Shown piece after piece: positions 43,907 to 53,005 of a stretch of 64,000 bases of DNA. Source of the DNA: an uncultured Salinisphaerales bacterium (GTDB taxonomy: Bacteria; Pseudomonadota; Gammaproteobacteria; Nevskiales; CAJXLF01); contig CAJXLF010000011.1 of the NCBI GenBank assembly GCA_913055805.1, forward strand, positions 43,591-107,590, given 5' to 3'. How positions within the stretch are numbered: position 1 is the stretch's first letter; every line of letters starts with the position of its first letter. The notes under the pieces were generated by a model. The model saw only the letters and a list, made by a program, of their open reading frames with translations. It was not told the origin of the DNA and ran no database searches. The translations under genes and the position numbers were made by a program.

Positions 43907-44635
43907 ATGACTGCACATTTCATATCCGATCTTCACCTGGATGAGCGCAAGCCCGGCATCAACCGCATACTGCTGAAGTATCTGAAGCAGGATGCCGCCA
44001 GGGCGGATGAAATCTATCTGCTGGGTGATATCTTCGAGTACTGGCTGGGAGACGATGTCTCCCTGTCGCGCTATACGGAGGTTTGTGACGCTTTGCGCAG
44101 TCTCTGCGACCGGGGCATCAGGCTTTACTTCATGCGCGGCAACCGAGACTTCCTGGTCGATGCAGAATTCTCCCGTACAACCGGATGCAAGCTGCTGAAT
44201 GACCCCCAGGTTATCGAACTGAACGGCGAGAAGGCTCTTCTTTCGCATGGCGATATGTTTTGTACCGATGATGTCGAGCACCAGAAATTCCGTGAACTGG
44301 TCTCTCAGGAAGCTGTACGCAACCGTTTGCTGAGCCTGCCGGCCGCACAGCGTGAGCAAATGGCCCTGCAGATCAGGGGCATGAGTCCCGCCCAGCAGGG
44401 AGCGGGCGCCAAAAGCATGGAGATCATGGACGTCAATCAGCAGAGCGTGGAACGCAGCATGCGTGAATATGACGTGCATTTACTGATTCACGGTCATACA
44501 CATCGTTGCGCGATGCACGAATTTCAGCTGGATGGACAGATGGCGCGACGTATCGTGCTGTCTGACTGGCATGAAGACCGGGGCAATCTGTTGATCGCGG
44601 ATGCAGATGGCCTGCGCTTCCAGCACCTGAACTGA
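43907..44635 (+). CDS. lpxH: UDP-2,3-diacylglucosamine diphosphatase LpxH
   Basis: The 242-residue calcineurin-like phosphoesterase hydrolyses UDP-2,3-diacylglucosamine to lipid X in lipid A synthesis, at the inner-membrane surface. The metal motifs D-L-H-L (8-11), G-D-I-F-E-Y-W-L-G-D-D, G-N-R-D-F, S-H-G-D and H-G-H-T-H are complete. Length matches E. coli LpxH (240 aa). Co-transcription with ppiB is usual. It converges on the AAA+ gene with a 6-bp gap. Confidence 0.97.
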   Translation: MTAHFISDLHLDERKPGINRILLKYLKQDAARADEIYLLGDIFEYWLGDDVSLSRYTEVCDALRSLCDRGIRLYFMRGNRDFLVDAEFSRTTGCKLLNDPQVIELNGEKALLSHGDMFCTDDVEHQKFRELVSQEAVRNRLLSLPAAQREQMALQIRGMSPAQQGAGAKSMEIMDVNQQSVERSMREYDVHLLIHGHTHRCAMHEFQLDGQMARRIVLSDWHEDRGNLLIADADGLRFQHLN

Positions 44636-44641
44636 TACTGA

Positions 44642-45946
44642 CTACAGCGCGGAATACATTTCGTGACTGTGGTGACTCTCCGGCTCCCAGAGTTTCATGC
44701 TCCGCTGAATCACATCGCCCTGAATCAGGTTGTCGAGACCGGCACTTGCCGTATCCACAAAGGCTGCCTCCATGACTCTGATCACCGCACGTGCGTTGCC
44801 ATGCCAACGACTGCCGCGCATCTGCTCCCATGCATATGCGCTTAGCCCGATCGGCGGGGTCCAGGTCTGACAGGGAGCCGCCAGCCTGGCCAGTGACGAA
44901 GCAATCACCGCTATCATGTCTTCTTCGCGCTTGTGCAGTTCCGGCACCTCCAGTGTGGCCGCACCGATACGCGTAAATTCATCAAGATTGACCGATTCCT
45001 GCAGATGTTCCCAACTGCGATTGGTGGCAAACATAATCGCGCAACGCAGTGGTTGCTTGGCCGCTGCTCCCAGTGGCAGGTACTGGTTGTTATCCAGCGC
45101 CTCCATCAGAACTTCCATGACGGGGCCAATGACACCATGGCTTTCATCAATAAAGCAGGTGCCGTCGTCAGCCAGAAGAAAGGCTCCCGAACGGGCGCCA
45201 GCGCCCGGAAAAGCACCGGTAACGTGGCCACAGAGCAATGACTTTACAGCCGCCTTGTCGCCGGTATTCTCGGCAGCGAGGTTGACGGAAATGAAGCGCC
45301 CCTTGTTGCGGGCTAGAAAATAGTAATAAGCCAGAGAAGTCTTGCCACTGCCCGGCCCTCCGAGCAGATATGCCCGCGTTACTCCATTTAGGGCAAAGCC
45401 GCGTATACGGGCGACCAACTGGTGTAGTTCCGGGCTGAAAATATAGAAATTACGGAAGTTGGTGTTTTCCACTTCCGTCGACATGGGCATGCGAATGACG
45501 TTGTCTTCGAGCACAGGCTGCAGACGCGAAGGCAGATTTTCGATCACGGCCTCGACATCATTTTCCAGCATCAGTCGAATACCGGCAAGACTGCCTGCTT
45601 TGGCGCGTTTGTCCAGCCAGCGCCCCAGAGCCAGTAATTGCCGGCCCTGCACTGCAATAATCAGTGTGACCCCGGGTGAAGACTCGCGCGCAGCAAGTAC
45701 GGCGTCAGCCATGTCATCAAGATCTTCGGGGTCAACAAAAAGACTGAGCAGAAACTGACAATTCAGTTGTTTGCGGGCTTTGAAACCGCTGAGGCTCTGT
45801 ACATGACTGTGACGGCCTTCCGGCAAGGTCATGGACAACTTCTCCTGCTGCTCAACGCTGAGCTCCAGCCCCTGCTTCCTGAGTACCAGCAACCAGGCGC
45901 TGGAATCATCTGAGGAGGGGTTTTCTTTGGCTTGTCTGGCAAACAC
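44642..45946 (-). CDS. Orphan sigma54-activator-like AAA+ ATPase lacking a DNA-binding domain
   Basis: Residues 1-160 of this 434-residue protein form an unrecognised alpha/beta domain, with strands such as C-Q-F-L-L-S-L-F-V-D and V-T-L-I-I-A-V. Residues 165-410 align with the central domain of sigma54 activators: Walker A G-G-P-G-S-G-K-T (196-203), G-H-V-T-G-A-F-P-G-A (240-249), Walker B C-F-I-D-E (264-268), L-H-K-R-E-E-D and W-H-G-N-A-R-A-V. The sigma54-contacting loop is G-A-F-P-G-A, with Pro for the key Thr. Only about 25 residues follow, so a Fis-type helix-turn-helix is missing. The GTG start has AGGA seven bases upstream. The function is unknown; it may be a non-transcriptional remodelling ATPase. 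Confidence 0.7.
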   Translation of the reverse strand: MFARQAKENPSSDDSSAWLLVLRKQGLELSVEQQEKLSMTLPEGRHSHVQSLSGFKARKQLNCQFLLSLFVDPEDLDDMADAVLAARESSPGVTLIIAVQGRQLLALGRWLDKRAKAGSLAGIRLMLENDVEAVIENLPSRLQPVLEDNVIRMPMSTEVENTNFRNFYIFSPELHQLVARIRGFALNGVTRAYLLGGPGSGKTSLAYYYFLARNKGRFISVNLAAENTGDKAAVKSLLCGHVTGAFPGAGARSGAFLLADDGTCFIDESHGVIGPVMEVLMEALDNNQYLPLGAAAKQPLRCAIMFATNRSWEHLQESVNLDEFTRIGAATLEVPELHKREEDMIAVIASSLARLAAPCQTWTPPIGLSAYAWEQMRGSRWHGNARAVIRVMEAAFVDTASAGLDNLIQGDVIQRSMKLWEPESHHSHEMYSAL

Positions 45947-45973
45947 CTGCTTGTCCTGTGATGAAGCATTTCA

Positions 45974-46007
45974 CAGCGCAAGCTTATAAGGCCACGCCCT
46001 TGCGCTG
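45974..46007. repeat. Perfect 9-bp inverted repeat upstream of the AAA+ gene
   Basis: CAGCGCAAG (45974-45982) and CTTGCGCTG (45999-46007) form a perfect inverted repeat with a 16-bp spacer, 28 bp before the start of the AAA+ gene and 70 bp after the DUF455 stop. It may be an operator for the AAA+ gene or a transcript hairpin. There is no T-tract directly after either arm, so a simple terminator is less likely. Confidence 0.5.
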
Positions 46008-46076
46008 CCATCCAGAAAAAGCGCTTCCTGCTATAGGAAATTCATGACCGGCTGTGTAGGAAATGACATATGCCGC

Positions 46077-46895
46077 TTAATCAGACTGCCGCAGCCAGTC
46101 CAGTTCGGCGGGTGTGAAACCCGCAGCCCGGCGGGCCGGAAAATTAAACGGGCCGCGCGGCCTGACCTGCATGTATTCGTCCAGCAACCGGGGGAAAAGC
46201 GCATCCGCATCGAGTTCGCGCTGCGCGCAGAGATAGTGATACCAGCGGCTGCCAATCTCCACGTGACAGACTTCTTCTTCAAGAATGCGCTCGAGAATTG
46301 CCACGGTCTCATGATCACCACTGCGCGCCAAGCGATTGATCATGCCGGGTGTGACATCCAGGCCGCGTGCTTCAAGCACACGGGGAACCAGCGCCATCCT
46401 CACCAGAGGGTCTGCCGCCGTCTTTACCGCCGCTTCCCACAGGCCGTTGTGCGCCTCAAGCTCGCCATAATCAGAACCCATATCGAGCAAACGCTGCCGC
46501 AACCAGCCGAAATGCCTGGCCTCGTCTCGCGCAACACGCAACCAGTCGTCATAGTAGCCTGGCGGCATGCCCCTGAAACGCCAGGCGGCATCCAGTGCGA
46601 GGTTGATGGCATTGAACTCGATATGGGCGACCGCATGCACCAGCGCCACCCTGCCCTGCACAGAATTCAGACGCCGCCTGGCGACTCTTGAAGGGTGTAC
46701 AAGCACGGGCCTGGGTGGCCTGCCGGGCGTGAGATTGCCCGCTCTGACCTCGGGCGGATCATCCGCAGAAACAGCCGGCGTCGATAACGCTGCAACCCGC
46801 TGGCACTTCAGTTCGGCACAGCCGGTCTGCAACGCTTCTTCGATAGCGGCGAAAGCCGGGTCGCTACTGCCCGAGTCCACGTGAGAAATCAGCAA
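46077..46895 (-). CDS. DUF455 ferritin-like protein
   Basis: The 272-residue protein belongs to the DUF455 family, which has a ferritin-like four-helix fold. Candidate metal ligands occur in A-H-I-E-F-N-A (E near 92), R-D-E-A-R-H-F (near 121) and E-E-E-V-C-H-V-E-I-G. The function is not established; a di-metal oxidase or hydroxylase is suggested by the fold. The start is TTG at 46895, supported by GGAAG six bases before it. It overlaps the end of metZ by 32 bases. The N-terminal 55 residues, rich in Ala, Pro and Asp, look flexible. Confidence 0.82.
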   Translation of the reverse strand: MLISHVDSGSSDPAFAAIEEALQTGCAELKCQRVAALSTPAVSADDPPEVRAGNLTPGRPPRPVLVHPSRVARRRLNSVQGRVALVHAVAHIEFNAINLALDAAWRFRGMPPGYYDDWLRVARDEARHFGWLRQRLLDMGSDYGELEAHNGLWEAAVKTAADPLVRMALVPRVLEARGLDVTPGMINRLARSGDHETVAILERILEEEVCHVEIGSRWYHYLCAQRELDADALFPRLLDEYMQVRPRGPFNFPARRAAGFTPAELDWLRQSD

Positions 46896-48048
46896 TGATG
46901 TCTTCCACGTTTTCGAGTCCTACGGACACGCGTAACAGCCCCTCGCCTATGCCTGCCCGCTGCCGGGCTTCGGCACTGATACGGCCATGGGTCGTGGTAG
47001 CCGGATGGGTAACGGTGGTTCTGGCATCTCCCAGATTGGCCGTGATGGAAACCATGCGGGTGGCATCCACCACTTTCCAGGCCGCTTCACGTCCGCCCTC
47101 CACCTCGAAGGCCACGATGCCGCCGAAGCCCTTCTGCTGCGCTGACGCCAATGCATGCTGGGGATGATCGCTGAGGCCCGGATAATAGACACGGCCGATT
47201 CCGGGTTGCCCATGCAGCCATTCCGCAAACGTCTGCGCGCTGCGGCAATGGGCGTGCATACGCAATTCCAGTGTTTCCAGGGCCTTGAGCAACACCCAGG
47301 CGTTGAACGGGCTCATGCAGGGACCGGCAGTGCGGATGAAGCCAAAGACCTTTTCACCGACCCTTTCAGCATCACCGACCACGGCCCCGCCAATGCAGCG
47401 ACCCTGGCCATCCAGGTACTTGGTGGCCGAGTGAATGACAATATCAGCGCCCAGCGCCAAAGGCTTCTGCAATGCCGGGGTCAGGAAACAGTTGTCAACA
47501 ACAAACAACACATCGTTTTCGCGGGCCAGACTGGCCAACTCGGCGATATCGGCAATTTCAGTCAGCGGATTGGAAGGCGTTTCCAGGAAAAACATGCGTG
47601 TATTTTCCTGTCGCGCCTTGCGCCATTCATCCACATCAGTCGGATTGACGTAACTGACCTCCACGCCAAAAGGTTTCATGTAGTTTTCAAACAGACTGAT
47701 GGTCGAACCGAACAAGGTGCGTGACGCCACAATATGGTCGCCGCTTTTCAGTAATGCCATGCAGGTCGACAAGATGGCCGCCATGCCCGAGGCAGTGGCC
47801 ACGCAGGCTTCCCCACCCTCCAGCGCTGCCAGGCGGGCTTCGAAAGCCTGTACCGTGGGATTGGTAAAGCGGGAATAAATATTGCCTGGTTGCTCACCAC
47901 TGAAACGAGCAGCGGCTTCGGCGGCGCTCTTGAATACGAAACTCGATGTCGCGTATATCGGGCAGGTATGTTCGCCCTCGCTGCCGGACTGCCAGCCCGC
48001 ACGTATACCCAGTGTTGCAGCACCCCATTCCTGATCTATATCTGTCAC
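46864..48048 (-). CDS. metZ: O-succinylhomoserine sulfhydrylase MetZ
   Basis: The 394-residue PLP enzyme makes homocysteine directly from O-succinylhomoserine and sulfide. The PLP lysine is Lys210 in H-S-A-T-K-Y. The Cys/Met-metabolism family motifs Y-S-R-F-T-N-P-T, A-T-A-S-G-M-A-A and V-V-D-N-C-F-L are present. The tail A-G-I-G-E-G-L-L-R-V-S-V-G-L-E resembles MetZ of Pseudomonas. The GTG start has AGAGG eight bases upstream. The purF-cvpA gene order upstream supports MetZ over MetB or MetY. A terminator or attenuator-like hairpin precedes it. Confidence 0.93.
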   Translation of the reverse strand: MTDIDQEWGAATLGIRAGWQSGSEGEHTCPIYATSSFVFKSAAEAAARFSGEQPGNIYSRFTNPTVQAFEARLAALEGGEACVATASGMAAILSTCMALLKSGDHIVASRTLFGSTISLFENYMKPFGVEVSYVNPTDVDEWRKARQENTRMFFLETPSNPLTEIADIAELASLARENDVLFVVDNCFLTPALQKPLALGADIVIHSATKYLDGQGRCIGGAVVGDAERVGEKVFGFIRTAGPCMSPFNAWVLLKALETLELRMHAHCRSAQTFAEWLHGQPGIGRVYYPGLSDHPQHALASAQQKGFGGIVAFEVEGGREAAWKVVDATRMVSITANLGDARTTVTHPATTTHGRISAEARQRAGIGEGLLRVSVGLENVEDIIADFSRGLGQ

Positions 48049-48089
48049 AAGCCTGTCCTCTTAACAATCTTCCGGTTTGCTGCGGGCAC

Positions 48090-48119
48090 AAAAAAACCCG
48101 CAAGCACTGCTTAACGGGT
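48090..48119 (-). terminator. Terminator between the purF block and metZ, possibly an attenuator
   Basis: On the minus strand the arms ACCCG and CGGGT, extended by inner AAGC and GCTT around AGT, form a hairpin followed by seven Ts. It lies about 90 bp after the stop of the membrane gene at 48209-48844 and about 45 bp before the metZ start. The upstream segment ACTGCT (48138-48133) could pair with AGCAGT inside this hairpin, which would allow an alternative fold. Confidence 0.75.
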
Positions 48120-48208
48120 CGCTGACCGGTTTAGCAGTATTTGTTGAGCGCCCGCAAGCGGAGCAAATCGGCGCTTGTTGAAAAGGCTAAGGGGCCTTGC
48201 CCTGCTTG

Positions 48209-48844
48209 TCAATGTGCAAGCTCGCGTATGTGCAGCCCTTCCTCACGGATACTGGCGCGATAACCTGCGTTCTGCGTCATGGCTTGAGGAGCTGACTGCA
48301 TCACTTCCGCGCGAACGCAACTTTCTATTTCATCGATCAGATCGGGCCGCTTGCGGGCCAGCCGCCGCAGCCCCCGCCAGAGATCCCAACCCTGTTCGGC
48401 CTGCTGCAATTGCACGCTGTGTATGACAGGTTTTTCGTCTTCTGCCCCGGTTTCCTGTGTCTGTAGACGTAATAACCGGTAATGCGCCGGCCAGTCGAGC
48501 CACGCACAGAGGCCGGTCAGGCTCAAGGTTCTCAACTCCAGTTGCCATTGCTCGCCCTTGGGTTGCCAGCGGTAGCTGCGTGATTTAACCAGGTCGCGCA
48601 CCAGAAATTCGCGTGACTGTGCAGGCGTATCTATTTTCAGGTCAGCGATTTCCCGCTCAAGGAGTATCGGACTGTAACTTTGCAGATTCAGTACAATCTG
48701 GCGACTGGCATAGGCCGATGTGGCCAACAACATGCCGCAGAGCAACACGAACAGTCCCGACAAGATGCGGCGTTTCCAGAAGGCGCGAACCGCCAAAACA
48801 AGCAGGAGTAACGCCGCACCGAGCAGCCACAGGCTGAGTGGCAT
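48209..48844 (-). CDS. Membrane protein of unknown function after purF
   Basis: The 211-residue protein has two closely spaced N-terminal hydrophobic segments (about 3-20 and 28-46) separated by W-K-R-R. A soluble region follows with several charged helices, such as L-L-E-R-E-I-A-D-L-K and L-R-R-L-A-R-K-R-P-D-L-I-D-E-I-E. I do not recognise the family; similar small membrane genes follow purF in some gammaproteobacteria. The start at 48844 was chosen because GGAGG lies 10 bases upstream. A longer frame starts inside purF. Confidence 0.7.
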   Translation of the reverse strand: MPLSLWLLGAALLLLVLAVRAFWKRRILSGLFVLLCGMLLATSAYASRQIVLNLQSYSPILLEREIADLKIDTPAQSREFLVRDLVKSRSYRWQPKGEQWQLELRTLSLTGLCAWLDWPAHYRLLRLQTQETGAEDEKPVIHSVQLQQAEQGWDLWRGLRRLARKRPDLIDEIESCVRAEVMQSAPQAMTQNAGYRASIREEGLHIRELAH

Positions 48845-48860
48845 TGATCGGACTCCTCCG

Positions 48861-50372
48861 TTAGCTGGCGTTATGCAACTCGAGCACCTCGTTTTGCAAA
48901 CGATTGCGCTCTTCCTTGGCGGCATCCGAGCGAAACAGCTCCAGTTGCTGAAGGTAGTCCTCGCTCACATCCCGGGTAATGTATTCGCCTGTAAACACCG
49001 AGCATTCAAATTCCTTGATACCCGGATTACCCGCATTGACAGCGGCTATGAGGTCTTCCAGATCCTGGTAGATCAGGCGGTCGGCGCCAATCAGGTTCTG
49101 GATTTCCTCTTCGGTGCGGCCATGGGCGATCAGCTCCCTTGCGGTCGGCATGTCGATTCCATATACATTCGGATAACGCACAGGTGGCGCCGCAGAAGCG
49201 AAATACACTTTCCGGGCGCCCGCATCACGAGCCATCTGAATGATTTCCTCAGAAGTGGTGCCCCTGACAATGGAATCATCCACCAGCAGGACATTCTTGC
49301 CATGGAATTCCAGATCAATGGGATTCAGCTTCTGGCGCACCGATTTTTTCCGCTGGGTCTGGCCCGGCATGATGAAGGTGCGGCCGATATAGCGGTTCTT
49401 GATGAAGCCCTCGCGGTACTTCACATCCAGGCGGGCGGCCAGTTCCACGGCAGCCGTGCGGCTGGTCGAGGGAATGGGTATGACCACATCGATATCGTGA
49501 TCGGGCCATTCACGTAAAATCTTGTCCGCGAGATGCTCGCCCATGCGCAGGCGCGATTTATAGACGTAGACATCGTCCATGACCGAGTCCGGCCGGGCCA
49601 TATAAACGTATTCAAAAATACAGGGCGACAAAGCCGGCTTCTCGGCGCACTGGCGTACCTGAATATGGCCATCGAGGCCAATGAATACCGCTTCGCCCGG
49701 TTGAATATCGCCAATCAGTTCGAATCCCAGAGCATCCAGTGCGACGCTTTCCGACGCCATCATGTAATCAACGCCTTCCGGCGTTTCGCGGCGTCCGTAG
49801 ACAGCGGGACGTATGCCATAGGGATCCCGGAATCCGACAATGCCGTAGCCACTGATCAGGGCTACGGCGGCATAGGCGCCATGACAACGCTTGTGAACGC
49901 TGGATACAGCTTCGAATATATCGTCCGTGCTGAGGCGCAGCTTGCCCTGCTGGAGTAATTCGTGCGCAAAAACGTTGAGCAGGATTTCCGAGTCGGAATC
50001 CGTGTTCAGATGCCGCCTGTCGGTCAGAAACAGTTCTTCTTTCAGTTCGGCGGCATTGGTGAGATTGCCGTTGTGAGCCAGACAGATGCCATAGGGCGTG
50101 TTCACATACAGGGGCTGCGCCTCGGCCGAGCTGCTGCATCCGGCTGTGGGGTAACGTACATGACCAATGCCGATATTGCCCTGCAGCCGCAACATGTGAT
50201 GACTCTGGAATACGTCTCGCACCAGGCCATTGTCCTTGCGCAGATACAGTTTCTGGCCGTCCGAGGTAACAATCCCGGCTGCATCCTGACCGCGATGCTG
50301 AAGCACCGTCAGCGCATCGTAAATTTCCTGGTTAACAGGCTGTTGGGAAACGATACCAACAATTCCACACAT
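48861..50372 (-). CDS. purF: Amidophosphoribosyltransferase PurF
   Basis: The 503-residue enzyme commits PRPP to purine synthesis. Cys2, right after the initiator, is the glutaminase nucleophile (M-C-G-I-V-G-I). Motifs for glutamine binding include R-Y-P-T-A-G and the A-H-N-G-N-L loop. The PRPP site is [14 protein letters not shown]. Length equals E. coli PurF (505 aa). It lies 12 bp after cvpA, the usual order. Confidence 0.97.
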   Translation of the reverse strand: MCGIVGIVSQQPVNQEIYDALTVLQHRGQDAAGIVTSDGQKLYLRKDNGLVRDVFQSHHMLRLQGNIGIGHVRYPTAGCSSSAEAQPLYVNTPYGICLAHNGNLTNAAELKEELFLTDRRHLNTDSDSEILLNVFAHELLQQGKLRLSTDDIFEAVSSVHKRCHGAYAAVALISGYGIVGFRDPYGIRPAVYGRRETPEGVDYMMASESVALDALGFELIGDIQPGEAVFIGLDGHIQVRQCAEKPALSPCIFEYVYMARPDSVMDDVYVYKSRLRMGEHLADKILREWPDHDIDVVIPIPSTSRTAAVELAARLDVKYREGFIKNRYIGRTFIMPGQTQRKKSVRQKLNPIDLEFHGKNVLLVDDSIVRGTTSEEIIQMARDAGARKVYFASAAPPVRYPNVYGIDMPTARELIAHGRTEEEIQNLIGADRLIYQDLEDLIAAVNAGNPGIKEFECSVFTGEYITRDVSEDYLQQLELFRSDAAKEERNRLQNEVLELHNAS

Positions 50373-50384
50373 TCGCGGGGACTC

Positions 50385-50924
50385 CTACGAGCTGCTGTCT
50401 GATGTTTCGGGTTTCTGGCCACCATCGGCGGGGACGGCCGGGTCCAGATATTCATCCATGTCCGCCGGTAGCAGTCCACGCAACTGCTCGGCCCAGGGCG
50501 TCATTTGCCGGAGAACCACTGAGTTCTGGTACCAGGGGTCCTTGCTGATGACAGTGACCCCGGCCAGCAGAATGAACAGCAGTACCAGGATTACCCCGCG
50601 TATTCCGCCAAAAAACAGGCCGAGTACCTTGTCAGTACCCGCCAGGCCGCTGCCCTTGACCAGCTTGCTGACAAAATAATTGATCAGTCCGCCTACAATC
50701 AGAGTGCCGATGAACAGTGCGACGTATGCGCCGGCCAGGCGTACAGACGGCGTTTCAATCTGGGAACTCAATTGCTCGGCCAGCAATGGTCCGAACTGGA
50801 ACGCGACAAAGAATGCGATGATCCAGGTTGCCAGAGACAGGGCTTCGCGAAAAAAACCGCGGAACAGGCCGATAATGGCAGACAGTGCAATGACGCTGAG
50901 TATGACGTAATCGGCTATCGCCAT
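50385..50924 (-). CDS. cvpA: Colicin V production protein CvpA homologue
   Basis: The 179-residue integral membrane protein has four hydrophobic segments and the CvpA signature G-L-F-R-G-F-F-R-E-A-L-S-L near residue 20. G-T-D-K-V-L-G-L-F-F-G-G-I-R-G follows near 100. CvpA affects envelope homeostasis and, in E. coli, colicin V export; the mechanism is unknown. The ATG at 50924 was chosen by comparison with E. coli CvpA; a TTG 15 bases upstream would add five residues. An upstream gap of 88 bp separates it from the SPOR gene. Confidence 0.92.
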   Translation of the reverse strand: MAIADYVILSVIALSAIIGLFRGFFREALSLATWIIAFFVAFQFGPLLAEQLSSQIETPSVRLAGAYVALFIGTLIVGGLINYFVSKLVKGSGLAGTDKVLGLFFGGIRGVILVLLFILLAGVTVISKDPWYQNSVVLRQMTPWAEQLRGLLPADMDEYLDPAVPADGGQKPETSDSSS

Positions 50925-51012
50925 CTGGAGTTCGTCCAACAGGATGGAATCAGGGCGCTATTCTATCAGCTTGCCCCCATCACATCAGCCATCGGTTTCA
51001 GCCACTGCATAA

Positions 51013-51705
51013 CTAGTGGCTCATGACAGCAACGTTCTGACCCAGTTCCTTTTTCAGCCCGGCGGCAGCCTTGTCGGCATCGCCTCTCGCTGCGTAGGGG
51101 CCGACGCGTACCCGATAATATGTGGTGCCGTTTACCACCCCCTCTTCCACAAAGCTCACCCAGCCACTCTTCTTCAACCTGGACGCCAGTTCATTTGCAT
51201 TGCTTTTCTGGGTCACGCTGGCCACCTGCACGATCCAGCCGCCATTGGCGCTGGTCGCAGGTTTGTCGCTTTGCGCCTTGCCTGGCGCAGGCTCGGATTG
51301 AGCCGGTTTGGCGATCTGGGGAGCGGGTTCCGGTTTTTGCGCGGGTTGGCTGGCTTCGGGCCTGGGTGCAGGTTCAGGTTCTGGTTCAGGCTCGGGTGCA
51401 GGCTCCGCCGCTGCCTCTACAGAATCGGAAGTGTCGTCCTCTACAGCTTCAGCATCACTCTGCATTTCGCTTGTTTCGTTCTGTGCGGATGCGACTTCTT
51501 CAACCGGCTCCGCCACGGCCTGCTGGGTCTGCTGTGCGGCCGCAATACGGTCGAGTTCACGCACATCGTAATTACGTACGTCTGCGTCCGCAGAGGGGAT
51601 ATCCTGCCCCTGCTGGTCGCGTGCACCGATCCACCAGGCAATCAGGCTGAACACCGCCAACAATACAGCGACTCCTACCAGGCGGCGCTTCAATTCCTCA
51701 GTCAT
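51013..51705 (-). CDS. SPOR-domain cell-division protein, DedD-like
   Basis: The 230-residue inner-membrane protein has one transmembrane segment (about 8-27). A long acidic Glu/Pro/Ala linker follows, with a P-E-P-E-P repeat near 105-112. A C-terminal SPOR domain (about 153-230) has W-I-V-Q-V-A-S-V, N-E-L-A-S-R-L-K and Y-Y-R-V-R-V-G-P-Y. SPOR domains bind denuded glycan at the septum. The folC-dedD-cvpA order matches E. coli, so DedD is the likely orthologue. The ATG at 51705 (GGGAG, 8 bases before it) overlaps folC by 8 bases. Confidence 0.9.
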   Translation of the reverse strand: MTEELKRRLVGVAVLLAVFSLIAWWIGARDQQGQDIPSADADVRNYDVRELDRIAAAQQTQQAVAEPVEEVASAQNETSEMQSDAEAVEDDTSDSVEAAAEPAPEPEPEPEPAPRPEASQPAQKPEPAPQIAKPAQSEPAPGKAQSDKPATSANGGWIVQVASVTQKSNANELASRLKKSGWVSFVEEGVVNGTTYYRVRVGPYAARGDADKAAAGLKKELGQNVAVMSH

Positions 51706-53005
51706 TACCTGTTCTCCCTTCGGCTTCAAGTTCAATATGTTCGAGCACCGCCTGAACGGTGTGGAAAGATCCGAATACTATAACCCGGTCCGATGGACTG
51801 GCTCTGCCGCAAGCGGCATTCCAGGCGTCATCAGGACTGGCATACTGCTCAACACGGTTACCGGCGACCGGCATTCTCTGTACTGTTTGTGCGGCACTGC
51901 AGCCTCTGGAGCACGTTAACCCCGCCACCAGCCATTCATCAACCAGAGGCGCCAGAATGCCCGTCATTTCGGCAACGGGTTTGTCCACAAGCGCGGCGAA
52001 TACAGCCAATGTGCGCCCCTGACAACTCTGCCGCCGTAATTCTCCGGCCAGCGCTTGCACAGCTTCCAGGTTGTGGGCCACATCCAGCAGTAACTCTACG
52101 CTCTTGCCCCGGTACGTTACGCGACGCCAGTCGCTGCGTCCTGCGACCCTCCTGTCCAGCAGATTTTTTCCGGCTGCGGCAACATCCAGGTTGATGCACC
52201 GGGACACCAGTTGCAGACACATGAGTACGCCGGCGGCATTCTCTATCTGGTGCAAAGGTTTGTCATTGTCCGCACAAAGACGCACTGCCCTGTTTTCCCG
52301 ACGCCAGAGCCAGTGACCATCCTCTTGTTCAAGTCGATAATCGCGCTGCAGGCAGTAAAGCTCAGCACCGCAATTGGCTGCTGATTCAAGGACCGAGGCG
52401 ACAGGTACAGGATCGTTGTACACCGCAGATCTGCCTTTACGGAAAATCCCGGCTTTTTCACGGCCAATGGCTTCGCGGTCGTTACCCAGCCAGTCCTGGT
52501 GGTCCAGCCCGACATTGGTGACCAGGGCTATATCGGCATCGACAATGTTGACGGCATCCAGGCGTCCACCGAGTCCGACTTCAAGTATCGCCACATCAAC
52601 TGCGCTGTGCCTGATCAGCCATAGGGCCGCCAGTGTGCCGAATTCAAAATAGGTCAGGCCGGTATCGCCCCTGGCCTGCTCTACAGCGGCAAAGGCCTCG
52701 CACAGCGCATGATCCGTGACCCTGTGCCGCTCGATCACGACCCTTTCGTTGTAGGTCAATAAATGAGGTGAGGTATAGGTGGCGGTGCGCAGGCCGGCAT
52801 CGGACAATGCCGCTGCCAGCATGGCCACTGACGAGCCCTTGCCATTGGTGCCTGCGACTGTGATAACAAAGGGCGCCGGCTGCAAAACCTGCAACCGTTC
52901 GGCGACAGTCGTGACCCGCTCCAGGCCAAGCTCTATCTCTCTGGGATGCAGACGCTCCTGCCAGGCGAGCCACTCGCCGAGGCTATCAAAAGGTGGCTGG
53001 CTCAA
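51698..53005 (-). CDS. folC: Bifunctional dihydrofolate synthase / folylpolyglutamate synthase FolC
   Basis: The 435-residue Mur-ligase-fold enzyme adds the first glutamate to dihydropteroate and extends the polyglutamate tail. The P-loop is A-G-T-N-G-K-G-S-S (near residue 50). [18 protein letters not shown] and [10 protein letters not shown] are conserved. The length (about 420 aa in E. coli) fits. The start is TTG at 53005, which overlaps the accD stop by 4 bases; no ATG is near and homology begins here. Confidence 0.95.
   Translation of the reverse strand: MSQPPFDSLGEWLAWQERLHPREIELGLERVTTVAERLQVLQPAPFVITVAGTNGKGSSVAMLAAALSDAGLRTATYTSPHLLTYNERVVIERHRVTDHALCEAFAAVEQARGDTGLTYFEFGTLAALWLIRHSAVDVAILEVGLGGRLDAVNIVDADIALVTNVGLDHQDWLGNDREAIGREKAGIFRKGRSAVYNDPVPVASVLESAANCGAELYCLQRDYRLEQEDGHWLWRRENRAVRLCADNDKPLHQIENAAGVLMCLQLVSRCINLDVAAAGKNLLDRRVAGRSDWRRVTYRGKSVELLLDVAHNLEAVQALAGELRRQSCQGRTLAVFAALVDKPVAEMTGILAPLVDEWLVAGLTCSRGCSAAQTVQRMPVAGNRVEQYASPDDAWNAACGRASPSDRVIVFGSFHTVQAVLEHIELEAEGRTGND

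Noticed and set aside
43334..44479. 381-residue open frame on the minus strand
   Set aside because: It is antisense to ppiB and lpxH, which have complete active-site motifs.
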